In this document: piece after piece, positions 44,856-53,188 of the stretch
Position numbering within the stretch: position 1 is the first letter of the stretch
Layout of the letters: every line of letters starts with the position of its first letter
NCBI RefSeq assembly: GCF_023375815.1
Contig: NZ_CP067412.1
Span: forward strand, 4,526,001-4,590,000
DNA length: 64,000 bases
From: Pseudomonas sp. HS6
Lineage (GTDB): Bacteria > Pseudomonadota > Gammaproteobacteria > Pseudomonadales > Pseudomonadaceae
Reading direction: 5' to 3'
Translations under genes and position numbers: made by a program
The notes under the pieces: generated by a model
Databases searched by the model: none
Seen by the model: the letters and a program-made list of their open reading frames with translations, nothing else
Told to the model about the DNA's origin: nothing

Positions 44856-45482
44856 ATGAATGGCACGAGCGCTGTAGCTGAACTAGCCTGTGAACTACCC
44901 GAAACCAGCGCCCGCCCTGTCTGGAGACTTGTCATTACCCTCGCCGACACCGATCAGCTGCGGCAATTGCTGGCCCAGTGCTCACTGGGCGACCGCCGTG
45001 CCTTCGAAACGCTGTACCGCAGCGTGGGCCCGCGCCTGCACGGTGTGGCCTTGCGGTTCATGGGACGCCCGGATCTTGCCGAGGAAGTGTTGCAGGAAAG
45101 CTTCGTGCGGATCTGGAACAACGCCTCGCGCTACGAATCGCACCTGTCGGCGCCGATGACCTGGATGATCAACATCACCCGCAATCAGGCCATCGATCAA
45201 CTGCGCAAGCACCGCGACCGGCCCCTGACCGATTTTGAACAGGATGCTCTGGCGGACGAAGGCCCATCGGCCCACGAACAGTTGAACAGCGCCCGTGAAG
45301 CCACGGCCCTGAACCGCTGCCTGGAAACCCTTGAAGGCATGCAGCGCCAATCGATTACCGTGGCGTATTTTCAGGGTTTGTCCTGCTCGGAACTGGCCGA
45401 GCATCTGGCCGCACCGCTGGGCTCGGTCAAATCATGGATTCGCCGTGGCATGGAACGCCTGCGCCGGTGCCTTGAATCATGA
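44856..45482 (+). CDS. SigK-type ECF sigma factor
   Basis: A 208-residue ECF sigma factor with region 2 (CSLGDRRAFETLYRSVGPRL, GRPDLAEEVLQESFVRIWNN, TWMINITRNQAIDQLRKHRD) and region 4 (LEGMQRQSITVAYFQGLSCS, LGSVKSWIRRGMERLRRCL). It pairs with an RskA-type anti-sigma gene through an ATGA overlap. The first ~30 residues are poorly conserved and no better start is available. Targets and inducing signal are unknown; in related pairs the response is to oxidative or envelope stress. Confidence 0.88.
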   Translation: MNGTSAVAELACELPETSARPVWRLVITLADTDQLRQLLAQCSLGDRRAFETLYRSVGPRLHGVALRFMGRPDLAEEVLQESFVRIWNNASRYESHLSAPMTWMINITRNQAIDQLRKHRDRPLTDFEQDALADEGPSAHEQLNSAREATALNRCLETLEGMQRQSITVAYFQGLSCSELAEHLAAPLGSVKSWIRRGMERLRRCLES

Positions 45483-46153
45483 ACTACCAGACCCCTGCCC
45501 TGCGCCGCGCCCTCGCCGCCGATTACGCCATCGGCTTGATGGCTGCGCCGGCCCGTCGGCGTTTCGAGCAACTGCTGCTGGAGGACGCCGCACTGCGCGC
45601 CGAACTGGCGCATTGGCAGGAAAGCCTCGCCAGCCTCACCGAAACATTGCCGGAGGTTCCGGTGCCCGAGCACGTATGGCACGGCGTAACCGCGCGGATC
45701 GAACCGCAAGTGCTGCACGTCCCCGAGAAGCGTCCGTTCTGGAACTGGCTGCGGGTGACGGCGGCACTGGCCTCCATCGTGGTGCTGGTCTTCCTCGGCT
45801 CGCTGTACACCCACGACGACGCCCGCTACCGCGCCACCCTGCTCAGCGCCGACGCGCAACCAGCGCTGAAGGTCGAGGCGCATGACGATTACCTGCAAGT
45901 CGAGCCGCTGACACTGGCGGCTGTCGATCCGCAGCGCAGCCTGGAACTGTGGGCGATTCCCGCCGATGGCAAGCCGATTTCACTGGGCGTGATTCCGGTG
46001 GGGGGCAAAGGCAAGGTTGAATTGAGCGACGCGCAGAAGGTGTTGATCGGCAAGCCGATTGCGCTGGCGGTGAGTCTTGAGCCGAAGGGTGGGTCGCCGA
46101 CCGGGCAGCCGACGGGGCCGGTTCTTTATCAAGGGGCGTTGGCAGCGCTGTGA
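45479..46153 (+). CDS. RskA-family anti-sigma factor
   Basis: A 224-residue protein. The N-terminal cytoplasmic ZAS-like anti-sigma domain (ALAADYAIGLMAAPARRRFE) is about residues 10-90, with one transmembrane helix (VTAALASIVVLVFLGSLY) near 90-110. The periplasmic RskA domain (LELWAIPADGKPISLGVIPV) carries the conserved LWaip motif. It sequesters the coupled sigma factor until proteolysis of the anti-sigma protein. No Cys/His zinc ligands are seen in the anti-sigma domain. It overlaps the sigma gene by 4 nt, the last strongly conserved block before the orphan gene. Confidence 0.88.
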   Translation: MNYQTPALRRALAADYAIGLMAAPARRRFEQLLLEDAALRAELAHWQESLASLTETLPEVPVPEHVWHGVTARIEPQVLHVPEKRPFWNWLRVTAALASIVVLVFLGSLYTHDDARYRATLLSADAQPALKVEAHDDYLQVEPLTLAAVDPQRSLELWAIPADGKPISLGVIPVGGKGKVELSDAQKVLIGKPIALAVSLEPKGGSPTGQPTGPVLYQGALAAL

Positions 46154-46235
46154 ATGAGATCAGGAACGGAAAAGGCATGCTCTCTGCCCAAAAGTAATTG
46201 CCAACGCATCCTTTATTCCAAAACAGGCTTATTGA

Positions 46236-46251
46236 CTGTCAGATCTGACAG
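46236..46251. promoter_or_regulatory. Perfect CTGTCA-GATC-TGACAG palindrome in a promoter
   Basis: CTGTCAGATCTGACAG is a perfect palindrome, extendable to 18 bp (46235-46252). It follows TTGACT (46232-46237) and lies between that -35-like box and CTTAAA (46255-46260). Such a position fits a repressor operator. It satisfies the LexA frame CTGT-N8-ACAG and shares its arms with the repeat at 28089. Confidence 0.55.
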
Positions 46252-46312
46252 TACCTTAAAAAACGACAGTATCTGAACATGTGTCCTCCAACCCTGTAAC
46301 GGAGTACGTCCC

Positions 46313-46699
46313 ATGCTCAAATATCTGATTGCCGGTTCAGTCATCGCCCTGACACTCAGCAGCACTGTCTATGCAAATTGCCTGGAGGCCACGTCATTCA
46401 AAAAGCTGAGTGACGGTAAATTCGAAGCAACGAGTCCCTATGGCAAGGTTGAAGTTGATGTTGATCCCGGCAGCGCCAGTGAAAGCGATGTCCAGGCACT
46501 TCCCTTCACTGCCGCACGAGCAAAAGAAACGACTACCAATGCGGCCCGAGTCATTTGCCAATACGAAAGCAAAGGATCGGAAATTGGCGCCTCACTGGTC
46601 TTGAAAAAAGGATCGCCGATCAATCTGACCGGACCAGACTGGAAAAACGATGATTGCGCAACGAAGGACGGTGACGTTCAAAAGTGCGCTTTCAACTAG
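46313..46699 (+). CDS. Exported hypothetical protein (128 aa), orphan
   Basis: I do not recognise a family. The protein has a clear Sec signal (MLKYLIAGSVIALTLSSTVY, then A-NC; cleavage near residue 21). The mature 107 residues are small, charged, and contain four Cys (near the start, in ICQYE, in DDCATK, in KCAFN), which could form two disulfides in the periplasm. The gene has a promoter-like -35 with a palindrome directly before it and is less G+C-rich than its neighbours. It sits exactly where two blocks that are distant in P. aeruginosa meet. A strong bidirectional terminator follows. Confidence 0.6.
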   Translation: MLKYLIAGSVIALTLSSTVYANCLEATSFKKLSDGKFEATSPYGKVEVDVDPGSASESDVQALPFTAARAKETTTNAARVICQYESKGSEIGASLVLKKGSPINLTGPDWKNDDCATKDGDVQKCAFN

Positions 46700-46731
46700 T
46701 CGAACGTTTCGATGACAGCACAATACAATTT

Positions 46732-46770
46732 CACGAAAAAGGGCGACCTGACCGGTCGCCCTTTTTCGTG
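46732..46770. terminator. Bidirectional terminator between the orphan gene and fdhA
   Basis: CACGAAAAAGGGCGACC (46732-46748) and its exact complement (46754-46770) form a 17-bp stem with a 5-nt loop and A/T tracts on both strands, so it serves the convergent orphan and fdhA transcripts. Confidence 0.93.
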
Positions 46771-46778
46771 GCTACAAC

Positions 46779-47978
46779 TTACGCCGCACTAAACAACTTA
46801 TGCGGATCAATCACAAACTTCTTCGGCACGCCCGCATCGAACTCGCCGTAGCCTTCCGGCGCCTGGTCGAGGCTGATGACCTGCACGCCTACCACTTCGG
46901 CGATGTTGATGCGGTCCCACATGATCGCCTGCATCAGCTGGCGGTTGTACTTCATTACCGGGGTCTGGCCGGTATGGAAGCTGTGGGATTTGGCCCAGCC
47001 GAGGCCGAAACGGATACTCAGGCTGCCCATTTTTGCGGCGGCATCCACAGCGCCCGGATCTTCAGTCACGTACAGGCCCGGGATACCGATCTTGCCGGCT
47101 ACGCGCACCACGCCCATCAGCGAGTTGAGTACGGTGGCCGGGGCTTCGGATTTGACGCCGTCGTGGCCATGGCCACGGGCTTCGAAACCGACGCAGTCCA
47201 CCGCGCAATCCACTTCAGGCTCGCCCAGCAATGCGGCGATCTGTTCGTGCAGCGGAGTGTCTTTGGACAGGTCGACGATTTCAAACCCCTGAGCCTTGGC
47301 GTGGGCCAGGCGGATGGTGTTGACGTCGCCGATGATCACCACCGCCGCACCGAGCAAGCGTGCAGAAGCAGCAGCCGCCAGACCGACCGGCCCCGCGCCG
47401 GCAATGTACACGGTGCTGCCCGGGCCAACGCCGGCAGTGACGGCGCCGTGGTAACCGGTCGGCAGGATGTCGGAGAGGCAGGTCAGGTCACGGATTTTCT
47501 CCATGGCCTTGTCGCGGTCCGGCAGTTTCAGCAGGTTGAAGTCGGCGTACGGCACCAGCACGTACTCGGCCTGGCCGCCGGTCCAGTCGCCCATGTCGAC
47601 GTAACCGTAGGCACCGCCGGCGCGGGCCGGGTTGACGGTCAGGCAGACGCCGGTGTGTTGCTCCTTGCAGGAACGGCAGCGCCCGCAAGCCACGTTGAAC
47701 GGAACGGACACCAGATCGCCGATTTTCAGGTTCTCGACATCGGAACCCTTCTCGATCACTTCACCGGTGATTTCATGACCCAGTACCAGACCGGTCTGCG
47801 CCGTGGTGCGGCCGCGCACCATGTGCTGGTCGGAGCCGCAAATGTTGGTTGAAACCACACGCAGGATGACACCGTGCTCGATCTTCCTGCCGCGCGGATC
47901 CTGCATTTTCGGATAGTCGATTTTCTGTACTTCGACCTTGCCAGCGCCGAGATACACCACACCACGATTGCCAGACAT
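46779..47978 (-). CDS. fdhA: Glutathione-independent formaldehyde dehydrogenase
   Basis: A 399-residue zinc-dependent medium-chain dehydrogenase that oxidises formaldehyde to formate with tightly bound NAD. Catalytic zinc Cys is in TNICGSDQHMVRGRT, with GLVLGHEITGEV, and the structural-zinc cluster is CGRCRSCKEQHTGVC. The NAD-binding motif is YIAGAGPVGLAAAASARLLG. Length is the same as P. putida FdhA (399). It is the last gene of the minus-strand glyA-soxBDAG-purU-fdhA series and disposes of formaldehyde released by sarcosine oxidation. A REPIN lies between purU and fdhA. Confidence 0.96.
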   Translation of the reverse strand: MSGNRGVVYLGAGKVEVQKIDYPKMQDPRGRKIEHGVILRVVSTNICGSDQHMVRGRTTAQTGLVLGHEITGEVIEKGSDVENLKIGDLVSVPFNVACGRCRSCKEQHTGVCLTVNPARAGGAYGYVDMGDWTGGQAEYVLVPYADFNLLKLPDRDKAMEKIRDLTCLSDILPTGYHGAVTAGVGPGSTVYIAGAGPVGLAAAASARLLGAAVVIIGDVNTIRLAHAKAQGFEIVDLSKDTPLHEQIAALLGEPEVDCAVDCVGFEARGHGHDGVKSEAPATVLNSLMGVVRVAGKIGIPGLYVTEDPGAVDAAAKMGSLSIRFGLGWAKSHSFHTGQTPVMKYNRQLMQAIMWDRINIAEVVGVQVISLDQAPEGYGEFDAGVPKKFVIDPHKLFSAA

Positions 47979-48082
47979 GCTTTCACCTCGCTGTTGTTTT
48001 TATGGAACCGCGCCGCCCAGGCAGGCAGCGCGTTAAGTGCTCGGGTACAGATGCTGATTCTTGTGTTGCCTGTTATGGCCTC

Positions 48083-48171
48083 ATCGCTGGCAAGCCAGCT
48101 CCCACACGGTCCTGTTGGATTCAAATTTTGTGAACGACACAAAACCCTGTGGGAGCGAGCTTGCTCGCGAT
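48083..48171. repeat. REPIN (pair of inverted REP sequences) between purU and fdhA
   Basis: ATCGCTGGCAAGCCAGCTCC (from 48083) and a right-hand copy TGTGGGAGCGAGCTTGCTCG (from 48148) are REP sequences of the Pseudomonas GTGGGAGC-N2-GCTTGC type in opposite orientation. Each also folds into its own hairpin. Their product is a RAYT transposase-mobilised doublet. Confidence 0.9.
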
Positions 48172-48177
48172 AGCAAT

Positions 48178-49035
48178 CTAAAGAACGACGGTGCGATTGG
48201 CGTTCAAAAACACCCTCCGCTCAATGTGATACCCGACGGCCCGTGCCAGCGTCAGGCCTTCTATGTCGCGGCCCTTGGCGATCAGGTCTTCGGGGTAATG
48301 ACTGTGATCCACCGCCTCGACGCCCTGGGCAATGATCGGCCCCTCGTCGAGGTCGTTGTTGATGTAGTGCGCGGTGGCGCCCACCAGTTTCACGCCCTTG
48401 TTGTAGGCCTGGTGATACGGCTTGGCGCCCTTGAAGCCCGGCAGCAGCGAGTGATGAATGTTGATCGCCTTGCCATCGAGCTTGCGGCACAGCTCTGGCG
48501 ACAGCACCTGCATGTAGCGGGCGAGGATCACCAGTTCGGCGCCGGACTCTTCGATCACCTGCCACACCTGACGCTCCTGCGACGGCTTGTCGTTGGGGTC
48601 GAGGGGGAAGTGGTAGTAGGGAATCTGGTGCCAGTCGGCCAGCGGCTTGAGGTCCGGATGGTTCGACACCACCGCCGCTACGTCCATCGACAACTGGCCG
48701 ATGCGCTGGCGGTAGAGCAAGTCGTTGAGGCAGTGATCGGCCTTGGAGACCATGATCACCACTTTTGGCCGGTAGTTCGGCGCGGTCAGCTCGAAGATCA
48801 TGCCGAACGCCTGACCGCGTTCGGCGAGGCTGGCGCGGAAGGATTGCTCGTCAAAACCGTCGGGCTGGCGGAATTCCACGCGTATGAAGAACCGGCCCGA
48901 GAGCCGGTCGTCGAACGAGTGGTGCTCGGTGACGTAGCAGCCCTGCTCGAACAGAAAACGCGTCACCGCGTCCACGGTGCCGAGAACGCTGGGGCAGTCG
49001 GCGGTCAGAATCCATGTGTCTGGGGCGCGGCTCAT
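48178..49035 (-). CDS. purU: Formyltetrahydrofolate deformylase
   Basis: A 285-residue enzyme that hydrolyses 10-formyl-THF to formate and THF. The N-terminal ACT domain (about residues 5-85: WILTADCPSVLGTVDAVTRF) is the site through which PurU is regulated, and the formyl-transferase-like domain follows (about 90-285: SNHPDLKPLADWHQIPYYHF; INIHHSLLPGFKGAKPYHQA; VGATAHYINNDLDEGPIIAQ). It keeps THF free while SoxBDAG and GlyA generate one-carbon units. Lying in the sox operon, it is the catabolic copy usual in Pseudomonas. A MITE-like element separates it from soxG. Confidence 0.96.
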   Translation of the reverse strand: MSRAPDTWILTADCPSVLGTVDAVTRFLFEQGCYVTEHHSFDDRLSGRFFIRVEFRQPDGFDEQSFRASLAERGQAFGMIFELTAPNYRPKVVIMVSKADHCLNDLLYRQRIGQLSMDVAAVVSNHPDLKPLADWHQIPYYHFPLDPNDKPSQERQVWQVIEESGAELVILARYMQVLSPELCRKLDGKAINIHHSLLPGFKGAKPYHQAYNKGVKLVGATAHYINNDLDEGPIIAQGVEAVDHSHYPEDLIAKGRDIEGLTLARAVGYHIERRVFLNANRTVVL

Positions 49036-49081
49036 GGTGCGGTGACTCCTGTTCTTTGTGCGGGGTGTCAGGGAGCTTTCC

Positions 49082-49361
49082 CCCTCACCCTAGCCCTCTC
49101 CCGGAGGGAGAGGGGACTGACCGGGTTGTTCTTTCGAGCTACGCCGACGTGAGAAACCGAGTCGAACTCAGGCTTTGAAACCAACCGAGATCAGCTCCCT
49201 TTCCCCCTTGGGAAGAGAGGGGACTGACCGAAGTGTCTGCAGAGCTACATCGACCTGAATTTCGCGGGTGAATGTAGATCGCAAAAACAACCGAGATCGG
49301 CTCCCTTTCCCCCTCTCCCCCCTGGGGGCGGTCCGACGTTTCGGGAGGGCTGGGGTGAGGG
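49082..49361. repeat. MITE-like composite repeat element between soxG and purU
   Basis: The left end CCCTCACCCTAGCCCTCTCC (49082) is complementary to the right end GGGAGGGCTGGGGTGAGGG (49343-49361). Inside, the units GGGGACTGACCG and CCGAGATC-GCTCCCTTTCCCCC occur twice, so this looks like one element with an internal partial duplication. It fills most of the 372-bp gap between soxG and purU and is related to the element at 59186. No ORF is inside. Confidence 0.75.
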
Positions 49362-49407
49362 GGTAGGATCTCAAGCCCTACTCACTAGCCGTTGCAACTC
49401 AATCTAC

Positions 49408-50040
49408 TTAGGCCTGAACGCTCAGGCCGTACTCAGCCGAAGCATCCTGCAACCACAACCACCAGTAATCCGAGAAGCTGCGACGAATCAGCAGTTCCCA
49501 GGTGTCTTCGGCGGTGTGACGAATCATCAACTGCGACTTGGCGAACACCGTGCCGACAGCCTTGCCGACCGGGAAGTTGTTCGGGTGCACGTCATAGCTG
49601 GTGGACTTCATCAGCACCTGACGCACGTTCGGGCCGCTCAATTCGAGCACTTGCTGGCCGCCGCTGACGTTGACGATTGCAATGTGCAGATCGCCCAGCG
49701 CCTCGCGCAGTTTCTGCTCGGCCGCGAGCTCTTCACCGCTCGGCACGATCAGCAACCACTCGTCCGGCCCCATCCATTGCAGGCTGGTTTCGCCTTTAAC
49801 GATCACGCTCAGAGCGCCCGGCAACTCAATGCCCAGAGCCTTGTGCACGCCGGCAGCGAACGCGGCATCGTGGCCGTCGCCACGAATGGTCAGGTGGCCG
49901 AGGAGTTTCTTCTCGCGCACGGTCACACCGGCGGTCTTGCGGCCCTTGCCCACCAGGCTGGCGAGGTCGGCGTGATGCAGCGACGACTCGGCCTTGGCCC
50001 CGGTGGTCGGGCGTTGTTGGTAAACGTTGGCTGCGGTCAT
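49408..50040 (-). CDS. soxG: Sarcosine oxidase, gamma subunit
   Basis: A 210-residue subunit of the heterotetrameric sarcosine oxidase, related to the folate-binding GcvT fold (LQWMGPDEWLLIVPSGEELA; ISGGQQVLELSGPNVRQVLM-like NVSGGQQVLELSGPN). It helps to shape the THF site on the alpha subunit. C-terminal ELLIRRSFSDYWWLWLQDAS is conserved. The start has AGGGTG 7 nt upstream. It is separated from soxA by 130 bp containing a REPIN, an unusual insertion inside a complex-encoding operon. Confidence 0.94.
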   Translation of the reverse strand: MTAANVYQQRPTTGAKAESSLHHADLASLVGKGRKTAGVTVREKKLLGHLTIRGDGHDAAFAAGVHKALGIELPGALSVIVKGETSLQWMGPDEWLLIVPSGEELAAEQKLREALGDLHIAIVNVSGGQQVLELSGPNVRQVLMKSTSYDVHPNNFPVGKAVGTVFAKSQLMIRHTAEDTWELLIRRSFSDYWWLWLQDASAEYGLSVQA

Positions 50041-50069
50041 AAAGCACCCTTCCTGAATTCTGTGTTCTC

Positions 50070-50158
50070 TGTGGGAGCTGGCTTGCCAGCGATAGCGTTG
50101 TATCAGTCACCATTGCGTTGCCTGGTCTGACGCCATCGCGGGCAAGCCCGCTCCCACA
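50070..50158. repeat. REPIN between soxA and soxG
   Basis: TGTGGGAGCTGGCTTGCCAG (from 50070) and, inverted, ATCGCGGGCAAGCCCGCTCC (from 50135) form a REP doublet. It sits within the sox operon. Confidence 0.9.
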
Positions 50159-50170
50159 GGGATTGAGGTG

Positions 50171-53100
50171 TTAGATGTTCTGGCGATCGCCTTTCGGATC
50201 GAAAAACACCGAAGAAACGATTTCCGCCTCGATCACGCTGCCGTCCGCCAGCGGTGCGAACACCCGCTCGCCCAGACGCTTCAGACCGCCCTTCACCACG
50301 CCCATGGCAAACGAATAACCGAGGGAGTTGTGCGCGTAGCTGGAGGTCACATGGCCGACCATGGTCATCGGGATCGACTGCTTGGTGTTGAACACCAGCT
50401 GTGCGCCCTCAGGCAGCCATACGTTCGGATCGACCGGTTTCAGGCCAACCAGTTGCTTGCGCTGGTCACGCACGCAGTCTTCACGGTTCATGCCGCGCTG
50501 GCCGATCCACGAGAACGGTTTGGTGCGACCGACACACCAGCCCATGTTCAAGTCGTCCGGGGTCATCGAGCCGTCCGTGTCCTGGCCGACGATGATGAAG
50601 CCCTTCTCCGCCCGCAGAACGTGCATGGTTTCTGTGCCGTACGGGGTCAGGTTGTACTGCTTGCCGGCCTCGACGATTTTCTCCAGCACGCCCATCGCAT
50701 AGTCGGCCTGGACGTTGACTTCGTACGACAGCTCACCGGTGAACGAGATACGGAACACACGCGCCGGCACACCGCCGACCAGACCTTCTTTCCAGGTCAT
50801 GAACGGGAACGCTTCGTTGGCCAGGTCGATGTCGGTCACTGCGCTGAGCAGCTTGCGGCTGTTCGGGCCGGACAGGGTCATGGTCGCCCAGTGGTCGGTG
50901 ACGGAGGTGAAGTACACCTTCATCTCTGGCCATTCGGTCTGGTGGTACAGCTCCAGCCATTGCAGTACACGAGCCGCACCGCCGGTGGTGGTGGTCATGA
51001 CGAAATGGTTGTCGGCCAGACACGCCGTCACACCGTCGTCGAAGACCATGCCGTCTTCCTTGCACATCAGGCCGTAACGAGCCTTGCCCACGTCGAGCTT
51101 GGTCCAGGCGTTGGTGTACACGCGGTTGAGGAACTCACGGGCGTCCGGGCCCTGGATGTCGATCTTGCCCAGGGTCGAAGCGTCCAGCAGACCGACGCTG
51201 TCGCGCACAGCCTTGCATTCGCGTTTGACGGCGGCATGCAGGTCTTCGCCGTTTTTCGGGAAATACCACGGACGTTTCCACTGACCGACGTCTTCGAACT
51301 CGGCGCCGTTTTTCAGGTGCCATTGATGCAGTGCGGTGTAACGCACAGGTTCGAAGATGTGCCCACAGTGACGACCGGCAACCGCACCGAACGTTACCGG
51401 CGTGTAATTCGGACGGAACATCGTGGTGCCCATCTGCGGAATGGTCACGTTCAGCGAACGGGCGGCGATGGCCAGACCGTTGACGTTGCCGAGCTTGCCC
51501 TGATCGGTGCCGAAGCCCAGCGCAGTGTAGCGTTTGACGTGCTCGACCGACTCGAAACCTTCGCGGGTCGCCAGTTCGATGGCGGCGGCGGTCACGTCGT
51601 TCTGCAGGTCGACGAATTGCTTCGGCGCCCGTGCGGTGGCTTTTTCGTGAGGCACCTGGAACAGCGCCAGGGTCGGCTCTTCGTGACGGCTCAAGGCTTT
51701 CGGCAACACGCCTTCAACGGTCTGGAACCCGGCTTCGGACGCAGCGCGCACGCCGCCCTCAAAACCGTCGGCCAGCGAATCGCCGAGACCGTAGACGCCG
51801 TTGATGCCACCGACGCACACGCGTTTCTGCGGTGCCTCGCCCGGTACGAAACCGAGAATGTCTTCGCGCCAGATCGGCTTGCCGCCAAGGTGCGACGCCA
51901 GGTGAACCACCGGGCTGTAACCGCCGGAGCTGGCGATCAGGTCGCAGTCGAGCCATTCGCCCGGGCTGGTGACCTTGTGGCCTTTGACATCGATCGCCGC
52001 CACGCGGGCAGCGGTAACGTGCTTGCTGCCACGGGCCTCGATCACGGCGCTGCCGGTGAGGATGCGAATGCCTTTGGCGCGAGCCTCTTCCACCAGCGCA
52101 CCGCGCGGGTTGCTGCGGGCGTCGGCAATGGCCACCACTTGCAGGCTGGCATCGAGCCAATCCAGTGCCACGCGATAGGCGTGATCGTTGTTGGTCGACA
52201 GCACCAGTTTTTTGCCCGGTGCCACGCCATAACGGCGCACATAAGTCGACACAGCGCCGGCGAGCATGTTGCCCGGCACGTCGTTGTTGCCGTAGACCAG
52301 CGGACGCTCATGAGCGCCGGTCGCCAGCACCACACGCTTGGCGCGGACGCGGTGGATGCGCTGACGCACCTGACCGATTGGCGCGCGGTCGCCGAGGTGA
52401 TCGGTGAGGCGTTCGTGAATGGTCAGGAAGTTGTGGTCGTGGTAACCGTTGACCGTAGCGCGCGGCAATATCAGCACGTCCGGGGTGTTCTTCAATTCGG
52501 CAACAACACTGGCGACCCACTCCACCGCAGGCTTGCCGTCGAGGCTTTCGCGGGAATCGAGCAGGCTGCCGCCGAACTCTTCCTGTTCATCGGCGATGAT
52601 CACCCGGGCACCGCTGCGCGCAGCGGCCAGGGCAGCGGCCAGACCGGCAGGGCCAGCACCGACGATCAGTACGTCGCAGTGCTGGTTCATGTAGTCGTAG
52701 GTGTCCGGATCGTTCTCGGTCGGCGAGCGGCCAAGACCGGCGGCCTTACGAATGTACTTCTCGTAAGTCATCCAGAACGATTGCGGGTACATGAAGGTTT
52801 TGTAGTAGAAACCCGGCGGCATCAGCTTGCCGCCGACCTTGCCGAGAATCCCCATCATGTCGTTGTTGACGCTCGGCCAGCCGTTGGTGCTGGTGGCGAC
52901 CAGGCCCTGGTACAACGCCTGTTGCGTGGCGCGCACGTTGGGAATCTGGGTGGCTTCGGTAGCACCGATCTGCAGCACCGCATTCGGCTCTTCCGCACCG
53001 GCGGCGAAGATGCCGCGTGGACGCGAATACTTGAAGCTGCGGCCAATGATGTCGACGCCGTTGGCCAGCAGTGCAGCGGCCAGCGAATCGCCTTCAAAAC

Positions 53101-53188
53101 CTTTGTAGACCTGGCCGTTGAAGGTGAAGCTCAGCACTTTGTTGCGGTCGATCCGTCCACCGTTGGACAGGCGATTGGTCTGGCTCAT
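50171..53188 (-). CDS. soxA: Sarcosine oxidase, alpha subunit
   Basis: A 1005-residue subunit. The N-terminal ferredoxin-like 2Fe-2S-type domain (residues 1-110: FTFNGQVYKGFEGDSLAAAL) has no Cys cluster in the expected loop (GVDIIGRSFKYSRPRGI), as in the family. A Rossmann FAD/NAD domain follows (VLIVGAGPAGLAAALAAARS near 175), and the C-terminal ~380 residues are a GcvT-like THF aminomethyltransferase domain (WKRPWYFPKNGEDLHAAVKR; GPDAREFLNRVYTNAWTKLD; PFMTWKEGLVGGVPARVFRI). It transfers the methyl-derived carbon to THF. It overlaps soxD by 4 nt. Confidence 0.96.
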   Translation of the reverse strand: MSQTNRLSNGGRIDRNKVLSFTFNGQVYKGFEGDSLAAALLANGVDIIGRSFKYSRPRGIFAAGAEEPNAVLQIGATEATQIPNVRATQQALYQGLVATSTNGWPSVNNDMMGILGKVGGKLMPPGFYYKTFMYPQSFWMTYEKYIRKAAGLGRSPTENDPDTYDYMNQHCDVLIVGAGPAGLAAALAAARSGARVIIADEQEEFGGSLLDSRESLDGKPAVEWVASVVAELKNTPDVLILPRATVNGYHDHNFLTIHERLTDHLGDRAPIGQVRQRIHRVRAKRVVLATGAHERPLVYGNNDVPGNMLAGAVSTYVRRYGVAPGKKLVLSTNNDHAYRVALDWLDASLQVVAIADARSNPRGALVEEARAKGIRILTGSAVIEARGSKHVTAARVAAIDVKGHKVTSPGEWLDCDLIASSGGYSPVVHLASHLGGKPIWREDILGFVPGEAPQKRVCVGGINGVYGLGDSLADGFEGGVRAASEAGFQTVEGVLPKALSRHEEPTLALFQVPHEKATARAPKQFVDLQNDVTAAAIELATREGFESVEHVKRYTALGFGTDQGKLGNVNGLAIAARSLNVTIPQMGTTMFRPNYTPVTFGAVAGRHCGHIFEPVRYTALHQWHLKNGAEFEDVGQWKRPWYFPKNGEDLHAAVKRECKAVRDSVGLLDASTLGKIDIQGPDAREFLNRVYTNAWTKLDVGKARYGLMCKEDGMVFDDGVTACLADNHFVMTTTTGGAARVLQWLELYHQTEWPEMKVYFTSVTDHWATMTLSGPNSRKLLSAVTDIDLANEAFPFMTWKEGLVGGVPARVFRISFTGELSYEVNVQADYAMGVLEKIVEAGKQYNLTPYGTETMHVLRAEKGFIIVGQDTDGSMTPDDLNMGWCVGRTKPFSWIGQRGMNREDCVRDQRKQLVGLKPVDPNVWLPEGAQLVFNTKQSIPMTMVGHVTSSYAHNSLGYSFAMGVVKGGLKRLGERVFAPLADGSVIEAEIVSSVFFDPKGDRQNI

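Noticed and set aside
49036..49407. CRISPR-like repeated segments between soxG and purU
   Set aside because: The repeats are palindromic, unequal in spacing and related to an element at 59 kb. No cas genes are present.
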